A stretch of DNA of 64,000 nt from Candidatus Latescibacterota bacterium (GTDB lineage: Bacteria; Latescibacterota; UBA2968): NCBI GenBank assembly GCA_022824945.1, contig JAJDYX010000015.1, forward strand, positions 1 through 64,000. The letters run 5' to 3'. Shown here one piece after another: positions 45,902 to 54,702 of this stretch (positions are counted from its first letter, which is position 1; every line of letters starts with the position of its first letter). Both the position numbers and the translations under genes were made by a program. The notes under the pieces were generated by a model, which ran no database searches, had not been told where the DNA came from, and saw nothing but the letters and a program-made list of their open reading frames with translations.

Positions 45902-46552
45902 ATGTCGGCTATTCTCGCACGGGGACTCACGCGGATATACCGCCGTTCAGCCGAAGAAATCGCAGCGTTATTCGGTGTAGATCTGGTTATAGAACCCGGC
46001 GAATTTGTAGCCATCACTGGCGCGTCGGGCGCGGGAAAAACAACCCTGTTGAACCTTATAGGATGTCTGGACCGCCCCACATCGGGCCTTTTGAAATTAC
46101 TGGGTCGAGATGTACGCGCTTTGAGCGGCAAAGACCTGGAAATTATGCGTCGGCAACATGTGGGATTCGTATTTCAAGACTATTGCCTAGTACCTACCTT
46201 GACCGTCGAAGAAAACGTGGCACTCCCTCTCCTCTTTTCCCGCGCACTGCACCAACGCAACCGGGTAAGAGATTTGCTGGCGCGCGTGGATTTGCAAGAC
46301 CGCTCAGATCACCTGCCCCGCGAACTATCGGGAGGTGAACAGCAACGGGTAGCCATTGCACGCGCACTCGTAAACAACCCCGAGATCTTGCTCGCAGACG
46401 AACCAACTGGCAACCTGGATTCAAAACAGGGGAATGAGATCGTGGCATTATTGCGGGATATGAAATTGACAATCGTGCTATCCACGCACAACCTGGATCT
46501 GGCAAATCGAGCAGACCGCCAGATAAAACTCGCAGACGGACGGGTGGTCTGA
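45902..46552 (+). CDS. ABC transporter ATP-binding protein, LolD/MacB type
   Basis: A 216-residue nucleotide-binding subunit. Walker A is TGASGAGKTTLLNLIG, the Q-loop is VGFVFQDYCLVPTLT, the ABC signature is LSGGEQQRVAIARAL, Walker B is EILLADEPTGNLDS, and the switch His is in VLSTHNLD. Its size and the EPTGNLDS sequence are standard for the LolD/FtsE/MacB group, so it should energise the adjacent permease. I chose the ATG at 45902, 1 bp after the permease stop; the upstream in-frame extension would lie wholly inside the permease gene. The next gene follows 1 bp after its stop. Confidence 0.95.
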   Translation: MSAILARGLTRIYRRSAEEIAALFGVDLVIEPGEFVAITGASGAGKTTLLNLIGCLDRPTSGLLKLLGRDVRALSGKDLEIMRRQHVGFVFQDYCLVPTLTVEENVALPLLFSRALHQRNRVRDLLARVDLQDRSDHLPRELSGGEQQRVAIARALVNNPEILLADEPTGNLDSKQGNEIVALLRDMKLTIVLSTHNLDLANRADRQIKLADGRVV

Positions 46553-46553
46553 C

Positions 46554-48926
46554 ATGACTGTAATCCTTCTGCTACTGATTGTCCTGTCAATAGGATGCGG
46601 TGAACAAAGGGAGATTTCGCCGGGCATGCGGATGGATTATGCCACGCATCTCCAGCAGGGAATAGAAAGCATGCGGCGGGCGCAGTACGAAGCGGCTGAA
46701 GCGGAATTTCGCCGGTGTATTCACATCGACTCGACGCAAAGCGCGGCCCATCTCCACCTGGGCAAAGTACTCGCAATTCAAAACCGCCCCGAAGCAATAA
46801 CCGCGTTTGAGCAGGCAGTAGCCCGCAACCCGGATGAGGTCGAAGCGCGAACATGGCTTGCGCGGCTTTACCGTTCACAGCGGGAACCCGCCCGCGCAGC
46901 AGCGCAATTTGAAGCAGCCCTCGCGGGACAACCCCTGATGCTGGACGTGCGAAAAGAATACGTCACCTGGCTGCTGGGCGGAGAAACCATCTGGTTTGAA
47001 AATCAGAAAATGGGAAGCAGCGGACAAATCATGCCCCTGAACGATTCCCGCATCTTGCTGGAACGCGCATTTCACCACGCCGACAAATTATCCGATAACG
47101 CCGTAAACGATGCAGAAGCACGCTATCTGGCCGGCCTCGCCCTTCTGAGAATGGGGGATTACGAAGCGGCAATTGAACGCTTGAAAGTGGCGATGCAGAT
47201 GCAAAAGGACCGGTTGGACCTGCGCATACCGGATCGGATCGGCGTGGCCTATTACCGCGCGGGACAGTATCGAAAATCAGCCGAAACATTCTTAAATCTG
47301 CTGCGTGCCCTGCCGGAAACAGACGAATGGTTTTTGCGCACCCAGTGGAATTTGAAACAAGCCTATGACAAACTCGGCGGTTATCCCTGGTCGTTGTGGT
47401 CTTATTATCGCTTTGACCAGCGCCCCGAATCCACAGACACACCCCTGCCCGTGCGCTTTACAGATGTGGCCCGCGACCTGGGCGTAGCCAAATTGGACGG
47501 AGCCGGACCGAGTGCCTGGGGAGATATCGACGGCGATGGCGACCTGGACCTGCTGGCGCAGGGATGCGACACGTACCTCGCGTTTTACCGCAACGACGGA
47601 ACGCGATTTGTGGATATCAGCAACCAGATCGGCCTGAAAGACGTCGATTCGGGGTTTTCGGGAAATCTCATCGATTACGACAACGATGGCGACCTGGACC
47701 TCTACATCGCCCGCAGCGGGTGGTCCGGACCCGGCCCAAACGCGCTCTACCGCAATGACGGGGGCCAATTTACCGATGTATCCACAACTTCGGGTACAAA
47801 TGACGGGGGATCGGGATTTGTCTCCCTTTGGGGCGATACGGATAACGATGGCGACCTGGACTTATTTATCGCAAATGGCATTGCCGGAGACGGATCCTCA
47901 AATGCACACTACCGCAACGAGGGAGACTTTGTCGAAACCACAGACGAAGCGGGCCTTCATTTTGACCTGGGTACAATAGGTGCAGCCTTTGGCGATTACG
48001 ACTTAGATGGCGACCTGGACCTCTTTGTAACTGGCTTCGAGACACCCAATGCCCTGTATCGAAATCGCGGAGACGGCACCTTTATAGATGTCGCGCAAGC
48101 CTCCAATGTCGCCGGAAGCGGCACCCTTCAAGGCTATGTATCGTTTTTCTTCGACTACGACAACGACGGCGACCTGGACATCCTGACCACCTGCCTTGCC
48201 GGATTTGAAGAGAGCTTAGAGGGACAACAGGTCGGCTATACCGCGCCTACCGACCCGGCCTATCCAACGCCCAAGCTATACCGCAACGAGGGCCAGGCCG
48301 AAGGCTGGCGCTTCACAGATGTATCCTACGAAGCGGGATTCATCTATGCCCACGGCGTGATGGGCGGCAATGTGGGAGATATAGATAACGACGGGTACCT
48401 GGACGTGTACTTCGGGACGGGCGATCCAGACCTGGGACGCCTGGAGCCAAACCGATTTTATCGCAATAACGGGAACGGGACATTTACCGACCTGACCGAA
48501 TACGTGGGAATGGGCCACCTGGGCAAAGGACACGGCATCACATTTGCCGATTACGACGCAGATGGCGACCTGGATGTGTATGCACCACAAGGCGGATGGT
48601 ACCACGGAGACTTATTCGAAAACGCGCTTTACCGCAACGAGTCGAAAAATCAAAATCACTGGCTACAGATCACACTTCAGGGGCGGCAAAGCAACCGATC
48701 GGGCATAGGCGCGAAATTGCGCCTGACAGTGGAAAACCGCACCCTGTTCCGGGAGGTGCTCGGAAGTGTTGGATTCGGGTCAACCGACCCCTATGCGATC
48801 CACTTTGGACTGGGAGGCACCGACCGCGCAACGCGACTAAAAGTAATCTGGCCCAGCGGAACAGTGCAGGTCGTAGAAAACCTGTCCGCGGGACAAATTG
48901 TGAATATTACAGAACCCATGCCCTGA
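46554..48926 (+). CDS. Lipoprotein with TPR, FG-GAP/VCBS and ASPIC/UnbV (CRTAC1-type) domains
   Basis: A 790-residue protein with a lipoprotein signal peptide (MTVILLLLIVLSIGCGEQ). TPR units cover about 25-290. Six or more FG-GAP-type calcium-binding repeats follow, marked by DIDGDGDLDL, DYDNDGDLDL, DTDNDGDLDL and DYDLDGDLDL (about 300-680). The C-terminus is an ASPIC/UnbV domain (RSGIGAKLRLTVENR, VIWPSGTVQVVENL). Propellers of this kind are adhesion or ligand-binding surfaces and occur on cell-envelope proteins. It is third in an ABC transporter operon with 1-bp spacing, so it may be the transported lipoprotein or an accessory subunit. Confidence 0.92.
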   Translation: MTVILLLLIVLSIGCGEQREISPGMRMDYATHLQQGIESMRRAQYEAAEAEFRRCIHIDSTQSAAHLHLGKVLAIQNRPEAITAFEQAVARNPDEVEARTWLARLYRSQREPARAAAQFEAALAGQPLMLDVRKEYVTWLLGGETIWFENQKMGSSGQIMPLNDSRILLERAFHHADKLSDNAVNDAEARYLAGLALLRMGDYEAAIERLKVAMQMQKDRLDLRIPDRIGVAYYRAGQYRKSAETFLNLLRALPETDEWFLRTQWNLKQAYDKLGGYPWSLWSYYRFDQRPESTDTPLPVRFTDVARDLGVAKLDGAGPSAWGDIDGDGDLDLLAQGCDTYLAFYRNDGTRFVDISNQIGLKDVDSGFSGNLIDYDNDGDLDLYIARSGWSGPGPNALYRNDGGQFTDVSTTSGTNDGGSGFVSLWGDTDNDGDLDLFIANGIAGDGSSNAHYRNEGDFVETTDEAGLHFDLGTIGAAFGDYDLDGDLDLFVTGFETPNALYRNRGDGTFIDVAQASNVAGSGTLQGYVSFFFDYDNDGDLDILTTCLAGFEESLEGQQVGYTAPTDPAYPTPKLYRNEGQAEGWRFTDVSYEAGFIYAHGVMGGNVGDIDNDGYLDVYFGTGDPDLGRLEPNRFYRNNGNGTFTDLTEYVGMGHLGKGHGITFADYDADGDLDVYAPQGGWYHGDLFENALYRNESKNQNHWLQITLQGRQSNRSGIGAKLRLTVENRTLFREVLGSVGFGSTDPYAIHFGLGGTDRATRLKVIWPSGTVQVVENLSAGQIVNITEPMP

Positions 48927-48945
48927 GAGATGGGGGTTTGCGAAC

Positions 48946-50898
48946 ATGGCTTCGGCACCGGAACCTGAAAGAAAAGCATCAACAGCATCTGAATCGCTCA
49001 CCATCCGGGCTTTTGTACTGGGGCTGATCACAATTGCGGGCATGTGTTTGTACGCGACCTACTTCGGGCGAAATCTGATGAAAAGCTTCGTGCCCGTCAC
49101 CGCGTTGCTGCCCCTGGTATTGTGGGTAGGGATCAACACAGTATTAAAGCTAACTTTGCCTCGCATTGCCCTGTCGCGCACAGAAGTAATGGTGATTTTT
49201 GGAATGGTCTGGATGGTGGGTACAGCACCGGCAGTGGGCTGGGCCGGGTACTTGATTACAGATATTTCAGCACCATCCGCTTTTTCTTCACCGGAAAACC
49301 GATTCTGGGAGGTCGTGGGAGCCTATATGCCCCGCTGGCTGTTTTTTGAGCCAGGAGATATGGTGGTAGAAAAGCTGTACGTAGGACTGGGATCAGAGGA
49401 ATCTATTCCATGGCGCAACTGGCTAACCCCGCTGTTCTGGTGGTTTGCCGGAACTGTGGCACTGGTAATGGCCGGCTTTTTTGCAAGTGTGTTGTTTTAC
49501 AAACAATGGGTGGAACGGGAACGGCTGACATTTCCCCTGGCGACAATGCCCCTGGAACTGCTTCGGGAAGAACCCTCACACCGATTGCCCATCGTGTTCC
49601 TAACACCCGTTTTCTGGATGGGTTTTGCGTGTACAGCCGGTGTAATTTTCTGGAATATAGCCGGATATTTTATTCTCACAATTCCGCGCATTGGGATCTA
49701 CGACCACTATTTGACCAAAGCCGTGCATATCGGACGCGATTTTCCGACCTTATATCTGAGGGTTCAGCCCCTTTTGATGGGGCTGGCCTACCTGTGTCCG
49801 CTAAATATACTGCTGAGCGTGTGGACCTTTTTTGTCCTCAATATTTTCAAACAAGCACTGATGGATCGAACCGGATTTACAGTGGGCATGCAGGGACAGG
49901 CGGCAACCTCGGGAGAAATTCGGATGCTGGAGGCGCACGGAGCACTGGTATTTCTCGTGATCTGGTCGGTCTGGGTAGCCAGAGGACATCTGAAAGAAAC
50001 CCTGCAAAAGGCATTATCAGACGACCGGAGCAAAGACGATGGAACGCCCGTGACCTACCGCACGGCCTGGCTGGGATTCAGCGCGGCATTTGCATTTCTC
50101 ACAGGCTGGATGGTATCTCTGGACATGCGCCCCGTGGTGGCTCTGCTACAGCTTTCACTGTTTTTCGTGATCTACTTCGGCGTGACCAAATACGCGGCAG
50201 CCACGGGATTCGTATTTCTATCTCCCCAGGGACAGAAAGGTGGACCGATACTAAAGACGCTTCTGGGAACAGCCAATTTTTCTCCCTCCGACCTGACGGG
50301 AGTGATGGTTTTAAACCGCGGCGGATTGGCCGCGCATTCGGGTCGGATGCTGTCGATACCGGCCATTCCACATTTTTTTCGGCTATTGCAACAAGCCCTG
50401 AAGCGCCGTTTTCTGGTCGTATGTGCTCTGCCCATCTCTCTGCTTGGGGCCTATGCCATAGCCTGCGGTGCCCAGCTTTATTTGTGTTATACAGAGGGCG
50501 GCCTAAACGCGGCCTATATGTACGATTGGACCGTAATGCTGGGACAGGTAGGCATAATTGAAGGAACGGAACCCACATATTTTGATTTTCAGAAACTGCT
50601 GGTCTGGCTATTCGGAGTTGGAGAAGCGGGGCTGCTGACATTGCTGAATACCCGTTTCGCTTCCTGGCCGATTCACCCGGTGGGACTCGCCTTCCCGAGT
50701 CATACGTACGGATTCGCTATTTTTGTCGTATGGCTCATCAAGGCCCTGACCCTCAAATTTGGGGGCGTAGTGCTCTACCGGCGATCAATGCCATTTTCCT
50801 ATGGAATAGTAGTGGGATACCTGTTGGGCGTGGGCGCGTCGAGTGTTGTAGATGCGATCTGGTTTCCCGGAAGTGGACACTTTGTACACGGATGGTAA
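48946..50898 (+). CDS. Polytopic membrane protein, DUF6785/oligopeptide-transporter-like
   Basis: A 650-residue protein with about 13-14 hydrophobic helices, no signal peptide and short loops, of the kind annotated as DUF6785/DUF6784. Typical segments are RLTFPLATMPLELLREE after helix 5 and TKYAAATGFVFLSPQGQKGG before the last third. The general layout recalls oligopeptide (OPT) transporters, but I see no substrate motif. It starts 19 bp after the CRTAC1 lipoprotein gene and so probably belongs to its operon. Its stop is 2 bp from the converging minus-strand gene. Confidence 0.8.
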   Translation: MASAPEPERKASTASESLTIRAFVLGLITIAGMCLYATYFGRNLMKSFVPVTALLPLVLWVGINTVLKLTLPRIALSRTEVMVIFGMVWMVGTAPAVGWAGYLITDISAPSAFSSPENRFWEVVGAYMPRWLFFEPGDMVVEKLYVGLGSEESIPWRNWLTPLFWWFAGTVALVMAGFFASVLFYKQWVERERLTFPLATMPLELLREEPSHRLPIVFLTPVFWMGFACTAGVIFWNIAGYFILTIPRIGIYDHYLTKAVHIGRDFPTLYLRVQPLLMGLAYLCPLNILLSVWTFFVLNIFKQALMDRTGFTVGMQGQAATSGEIRMLEAHGALVFLVIWSVWVARGHLKETLQKALSDDRSKDDGTPVTYRTAWLGFSAAFAFLTGWMVSLDMRPVVALLQLSLFFVIYFGVTKYAAATGFVFLSPQGQKGGPILKTLLGTANFSPSDLTGVMVLNRGGLAAHSGRMLSIPAIPHFFRLLQQALKRRFLVVCALPISLLGAYAIACGAQLYLCYTEGGLNAAYMYDWTVMLGQVGIIEGTEPTYFDFQKLLVWLFGVGEAGLLTLLNTRFASWPIHPVGLAFPSHTYGFAIFVVWLIKALTLKFGGVVLYRRSMPFSYGIVVGYLLGVGASSVVDAIWFPGSGHFVHGW

Positions 50899-50900
50899 GC

Positions 50901-52517
50901 CTATTCCTCAATAACCAGAACCTGATTCGGAGACAAATTGCTCAGAGTTTGGGTGCGTCCAGAGGGCCACCAGATATCCAGACGATCAATCTGTTCGGCA
51001 TCGCCCAGACCGAAATGGAGGCGAGGATCTCCCGAAGAGAGATACCCAGATTGACTTCGTACCTCTCGCGATTGGATACGTCCACCTGCAGTAAGGGTGA
51101 CGCGAGCACCCATCGCACTGCGATTCGCGCCCTCTATCTGGACAATAAGCCATGAATAGGCAGGCGGAGCATCGTTCCGATAGAGATGAGGACGGGCATC
51201 GGCGACGAGCACAATCAGATCCAGATCACCATCGGTATCTATATCGCCCAGCGCCGAACCCCGGCTGACAGCGGGCGATGTAAAACCCGCAGACTCGGAA
51301 ACATCTTCAAAAACGCCTGCGGTATTGCGGAAAAACTGATCGGTCTGAGGGTAGGACTCGGCAGAAGAAAAATCCGAGACATTGGGAAAAATATGACCAT
51401 TGGCGACAAAAAGGTCCAGATCGCCATCGCTATCTGCATCGAAGAAATGCGTGCCAAAGCCCAGAGGAAGAGTAGTGGGTCCCACAAGACCGATGCGGGC
51501 ACTGGCCTCGGCAAAAACACCCTGTTCTGTGTGGTGATAAAAAGCATTTGACTCATAAGAAAAATTGGTAACAATGAGATCAGTGCGCCCATCGCCACCC
51601 ACATCGCCAGCATCCACGCCCATGCCAGCCTGAGGACGGCCCGAAGCACTTAAACTCACACCCGCTTTGTGCCCGACTTCAGTAAAGCGATCGCCATCAT
51701 TTCGATAGAGAAAATTGGGCGTCGTATCATTGGCGATATAGAGATCGGTATCGCCATCCCGGTCGTAATCCAGCGTGAGCACGCCCAGACCCTTGCCCCG
51801 GGGATCGGCGATTCCTGCCCGCTGAGAAATATCTTCAAATGTGCCATTTCCGCTGTTTTGATAGAGCAGATCGGGAGCACCCCGAAACCGGTACGGCGCG
51901 CAATAAGTACGCACACCACTGCGTTCACACACCGGCTCGCGGGCGGGATCGTACGTGAGATAGCGCACCACATAGAGATCCAGATCGCCATCGGCCTCAA
52001 AATCGAAAAAAGTCGCCCCCGCGCTCCATCCGCCTGCGGTCACATTCGCCTGCCGGGAAGCGTCTTTGAAGGTAGCATCGCCATTGTTCACATACAGAAT
52101 ATTTTCGGGATAGCCGGTAACGTACAGGTCCAGATCGCCGTCATTGTCCGCGTCGCCCACGGTGCAGCCCATGCCATAGCCTCGCCCGAGCGCACCCGAA
52201 GATTCAGTAATATCAGTCAAGTGAATCGTTTTATCCGTATCATTGCGATACAGCGCATTGCTACCCTGAACCGGTTGCCCGGGCAGATTGGCGCCATTGA
52301 CCAGATAGAGATCCAGGTCTCCATCGCCATCCGCATCGAAAAGGGCACAGCCAGAACCCATCGTCTCGATATAGTGCCATCCGCCCCTGGCTCCGGTACT
52401 GTGGACAAAATGGATCCCCGCCTTCTCCGCCATTTCAGTAAAACGGATAGAATCGGCGGCAACAAAATGGGGCGCGCAAATCAGGAACAGGAACAACGCG
52501 ACGCGAATCATGGTCAT
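50901..52517 (-). CDS. CRTAC1-type exported protein (FG-GAP repeats plus ASPIC/UnbV)
   Basis: A 538-residue protein with a signal peptide (MTMIRVALFLFLICAPHFVA). About seven FG-GAP/VCBS units carry DGDGDLDLYL, DADNDGDLDL, DFEADGDLDL, DYDRDGDTDL and DSDGDLDLF motifs that bind Ca2+. The C-terminus is an ASPIC/UnbV domain (SAMGARVTLTAGGR, WWPSGRTQTLSNLSP). It is a beta-propeller of the CRTAC1 class, secreted or surface-held. The ATG at 52515-52517 overlaps the stop of the upstream TPR gene by 4 nt, so the pair is translationally coupled. Compare with 46554-48926, where both parts are in one chain. Confidence 0.92.
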   Translation of the reverse strand: MTMIRVALFLFLICAPHFVAADSIRFTEMAEKAGIHFVHSTGARGGWHYIETMGSGCALFDADGDGDLDLYLVNGANLPGQPVQGSNALYRNDTDKTIHLTDITESSGALGRGYGMGCTVGDADNDGDLDLYVTGYPENILYVNNGDATFKDASRQANVTAGGWSAGATFFDFEADGDLDLYVVRYLTYDPAREPVCERSGVRTYCAPYRFRGAPDLLYQNSGNGTFEDISQRAGIADPRGKGLGVLTLDYDRDGDTDLYIANDTTPNFLYRNDGDRFTEVGHKAGVSLSASGRPQAGMGVDAGDVGGDGRTDLIVTNFSYESNAFYHHTEQGVFAEASARIGLVGPTTLPLGFGTHFFDADSDGDLDLFVANGHIFPNVSDFSSAESYPQTDQFFRNTAGVFEDVSESAGFTSPAVSRGSALGDIDTDGDLDLIVLVADARPHLYRNDAPPAYSWLIVQIEGANRSAMGARVTLTAGGRIQSREVRSQSGYLSSGDPRLHFGLGDAEQIDRLDIWWPSGRTQTLSNLSPNQVLVIEE

Positions 52518-54532
52518 CGCCCCTCTTCCATGCGGCGGATAAAATCCCGGATGAGACTCGCGTCGGGATGATCCGGACGAAGACTGAGAACCTTCTGAAG
52601 GGCGGGTAGCGCGTCTTCCGGGCGATTGGCTCGCAGGCAGGCCAGGCCGAGAGCGTGCTGAATATCGGCATTCTCAGGACTGAGACTGGCGGCTTTGCGG
52701 TAAGTATCAATCGCTTCGTCCAAAAGCCCGGCATCCTCAAAAGCGCGGGCGCGGTTCAGATAAGTACTGACCTGATCAGGCTGTTTCTGCAACCGCGCGA
52801 TTTCGCGGGCAATAGCGAGGGAATCGGGGTGTCCGGGACTGAGCTGAAGACCCGTTTGGAGAGCAGATACAGCTGCGGTCTTTTGCCCGGTATGCAAATA
52901 GACCATGCCCAGACCGAGATGTGCGTCTCCATCCTCGCGTTTGAGGTCAATGGCTTTTCGGAAAGCCTGAATCGCATCCGGATACTGTTTCAAATAAGCC
53001 AGAGCCTCGCCCAGATACCGGTGGACATCGGCATTTTTGGGCGTCAGACGAACAGCCTCTCGAATGGATGAAAGGCCCTGTTCATAGCGACCCATATCCA
53101 GTTGCAGGCTACCCAGAGACAGATGAATATCAGCCAGATGGGGATTGAGACGGAGCGCTTCTCGAAAAGCATTTTCCGCCTCCTCAAAACGCGCGGCATT
53201 TCGATAGGCAATACCCATATTGTGATAGATGAGCGGATCTTGCGGATAGATCCGTCGGGCAGTGTGCAGGGTGCGAATGGCCTCCTCAAAACGCCCGGCC
53301 TCGGTATGGGCAATGCCCAGATTAAAGTGCAAATCGGCATAATCGGGGTTGAATTGAGCGGCCTGTTTGAAGGCAGCGACAGCTTCATCATAGCGCCTCA
53401 GTGCCTCATAAGCGCGCCCCAGATTAAAATGGGCATCGGCGTGCTCTGGATTGTGCGATATGGCTCGCTCTAAAACTTCGGTCGCCCGATCGCCATGCCC
53501 CATCTCGATATAGACAACGCCCAAATTGTAGTGGGCATCGGCATTTTCGGGAGACAGGCGAATCGCCTCTCTCAATGCGTCTTCTGCGCGGGTGTGGGAT
53601 TGCGTATTGGCAAGGGCAATGCCCAGAGTTAGATAAGCAACCGCAAAATCGGGCTTGAGACGGACCGCGGTCTGCAAAGGCGAAATAGCAGCCTCGTGAT
53701 TGCCCTGAAGATGGTGTAGAATACCCAGATTGTAGTGGGTAATGGGATCATCCGGCTTGAGGCGGATCGCGTCCCGAAACGCGACAGCAGCGCGATCGGG
53801 CTGCCCCAAACTGGCATAAGCCACACCCAGATTGTAGCGGGTCAGTGGATCATCCGGCTTGAGGCGCACAGCGGTCTGCAAGGCACCGAGCGCCTCTTTG
53901 AACCGGCGTTGCGCGACAAAAAGCAACCCCAGGTGGCTATGGGCATCGGCATAATCGGCATCCTCGGCAAGGGCGCGGTCGAGGTGATCGCGCACAACAT
54001 CCGGATCCTCGGCATTGCCAGTCAGCATACTCCGGGCGCGCACCCAGTGGGCATAAGCCCGAACCGATCGAGTAGGTCTGCGAAGAATCGCCTCCCATTC
54101 GATGACGGTGGAACTGAGATCAACACCGTCCAGGAAGCGGCGAATCACGCTATCCTGCAGAGCAAAAAGGGACTCGAGAGAACCATCCACCTCTCCCAGT
54201 TCCAGAATATCATCGGTATCAATCCGCAAAACGCGGGCGGAGATTTTGAGCTGGTCTTTCTCCAACCGACAGGCGCCGTACAGGACCAGTGTTGCCCCCG
54301 CCGACTGGCCAACTTGCACAGGCGTCTGATATTTAGACAGAGCGGCATTTAGCCGATCGGAATCGGCCATTTGCAGTGCCGACACGCGGCGGAGCTTATC
54401 CGACAAACTCCAGGCCATACCCTCCGGGAGCCAATCGGTATTCGCCTCTTCAAAAGGCAAAACCGCGACCACCGGGCGACTGTGAGCCGACAGTGGCATT
54501 AGCAGGATAAAAAATGAAATAATGACACGCAT
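52514..54532 (-). CDS. TPR protein with FlgO/TolB-like N-terminal domain, exported
   Basis: A 672-residue protein with a signal peptide ending near LSAHSRP. Residues 20-140 resemble the FlgO/TolB-N-like domain common at the head of TPR proteins (VVAVLPFEEANTDWLPEG, ATLVLYGACRLEKDQLKI). From about 150 to 650 there are 14 or so TPR units of 34 residues, close to consensus (AVRLKPDDPLTRYNLGVAY, NPEHADAHFNLGRAY). The array should form an extended superhelix for protein or glycan contacts. It ends with a 4-nt overlap into the CRTAC1 gene. Confidence 0.9.
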   Translation of the reverse strand: MRVIISFFILLMPLSAHSRPVVAVLPFEEANTDWLPEGMAWSLSDKLRRVSALQMADSDRLNAALSKYQTPVQVGQSAGATLVLYGACRLEKDQLKISARVLRIDTDDILELGEVDGSLESLFALQDSVIRRFLDGVDLSSTVIEWEAILRRPTRSVRAYAHWVRARSMLTGNAEDPDVVRDHLDRALAEDADYADAHSHLGLLFVAQRRFKEALGALQTAVRLKPDDPLTRYNLGVAYASLGQPDRAAVAFRDAIRLKPDDPITHYNLGILHHLQGNHEAAISPLQTAVRLKPDFAVAYLTLGIALANTQSHTRAEDALREAIRLSPENADAHYNLGVVYIEMGHGDRATEVLERAISHNPEHADAHFNLGRAYEALRRYDEAVAAFKQAAQFNPDYADLHFNLGIAHTEAGRFEEAIRTLHTARRIYPQDPLIYHNMGIAYRNAARFEEAENAFREALRLNPHLADIHLSLGSLQLDMGRYEQGLSSIREAVRLTPKNADVHRYLGEALAYLKQYPDAIQAFRKAIDLKREDGDAHLGLGMVYLHTGQKTAAVSALQTGLQLSPGHPDSLAIAREIARLQKQPDQVSTYLNRARAFEDAGLLDEAIDTYRKAASLSPENADIQHALGLACLRANRPEDALPALQKVLSLRPDHPDASLIRDFIRRMEEGR

Positions 54533-54702
54533 GGAAAGCTCCTGGACAGTTCAATCCACAATCTAAGGCGTATATGTAAAAAATGCAATTACTGCCTTAC
54601 CTTAAGAGAGACCAGCGCGAAAAAACAGCGATTCCATTTTGGTTTTTTATTATACTCTATAAACACCTTGCGAAGGATCACATCTCTTGTGAACACAACA
54701 CA

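Noticed and set aside
51669-52571. Plus-strand open frame opposite the CRTAC1 gene
   Set aside because: The minus strand encodes clear FG-GAP repeats; the plus frame mirrors their repeats.
53102-54352. Plus-strand open frames opposite the TPR gene
   Set aside because: They are shadows of TPR repeats; no start context or domain.
54600-54670. Possible promoter with TATACT box before the GWxTD gene
   Set aside because: A TATACT box exists at 54651-54656 but no -35 match sits at proper spacing, so it is not called.
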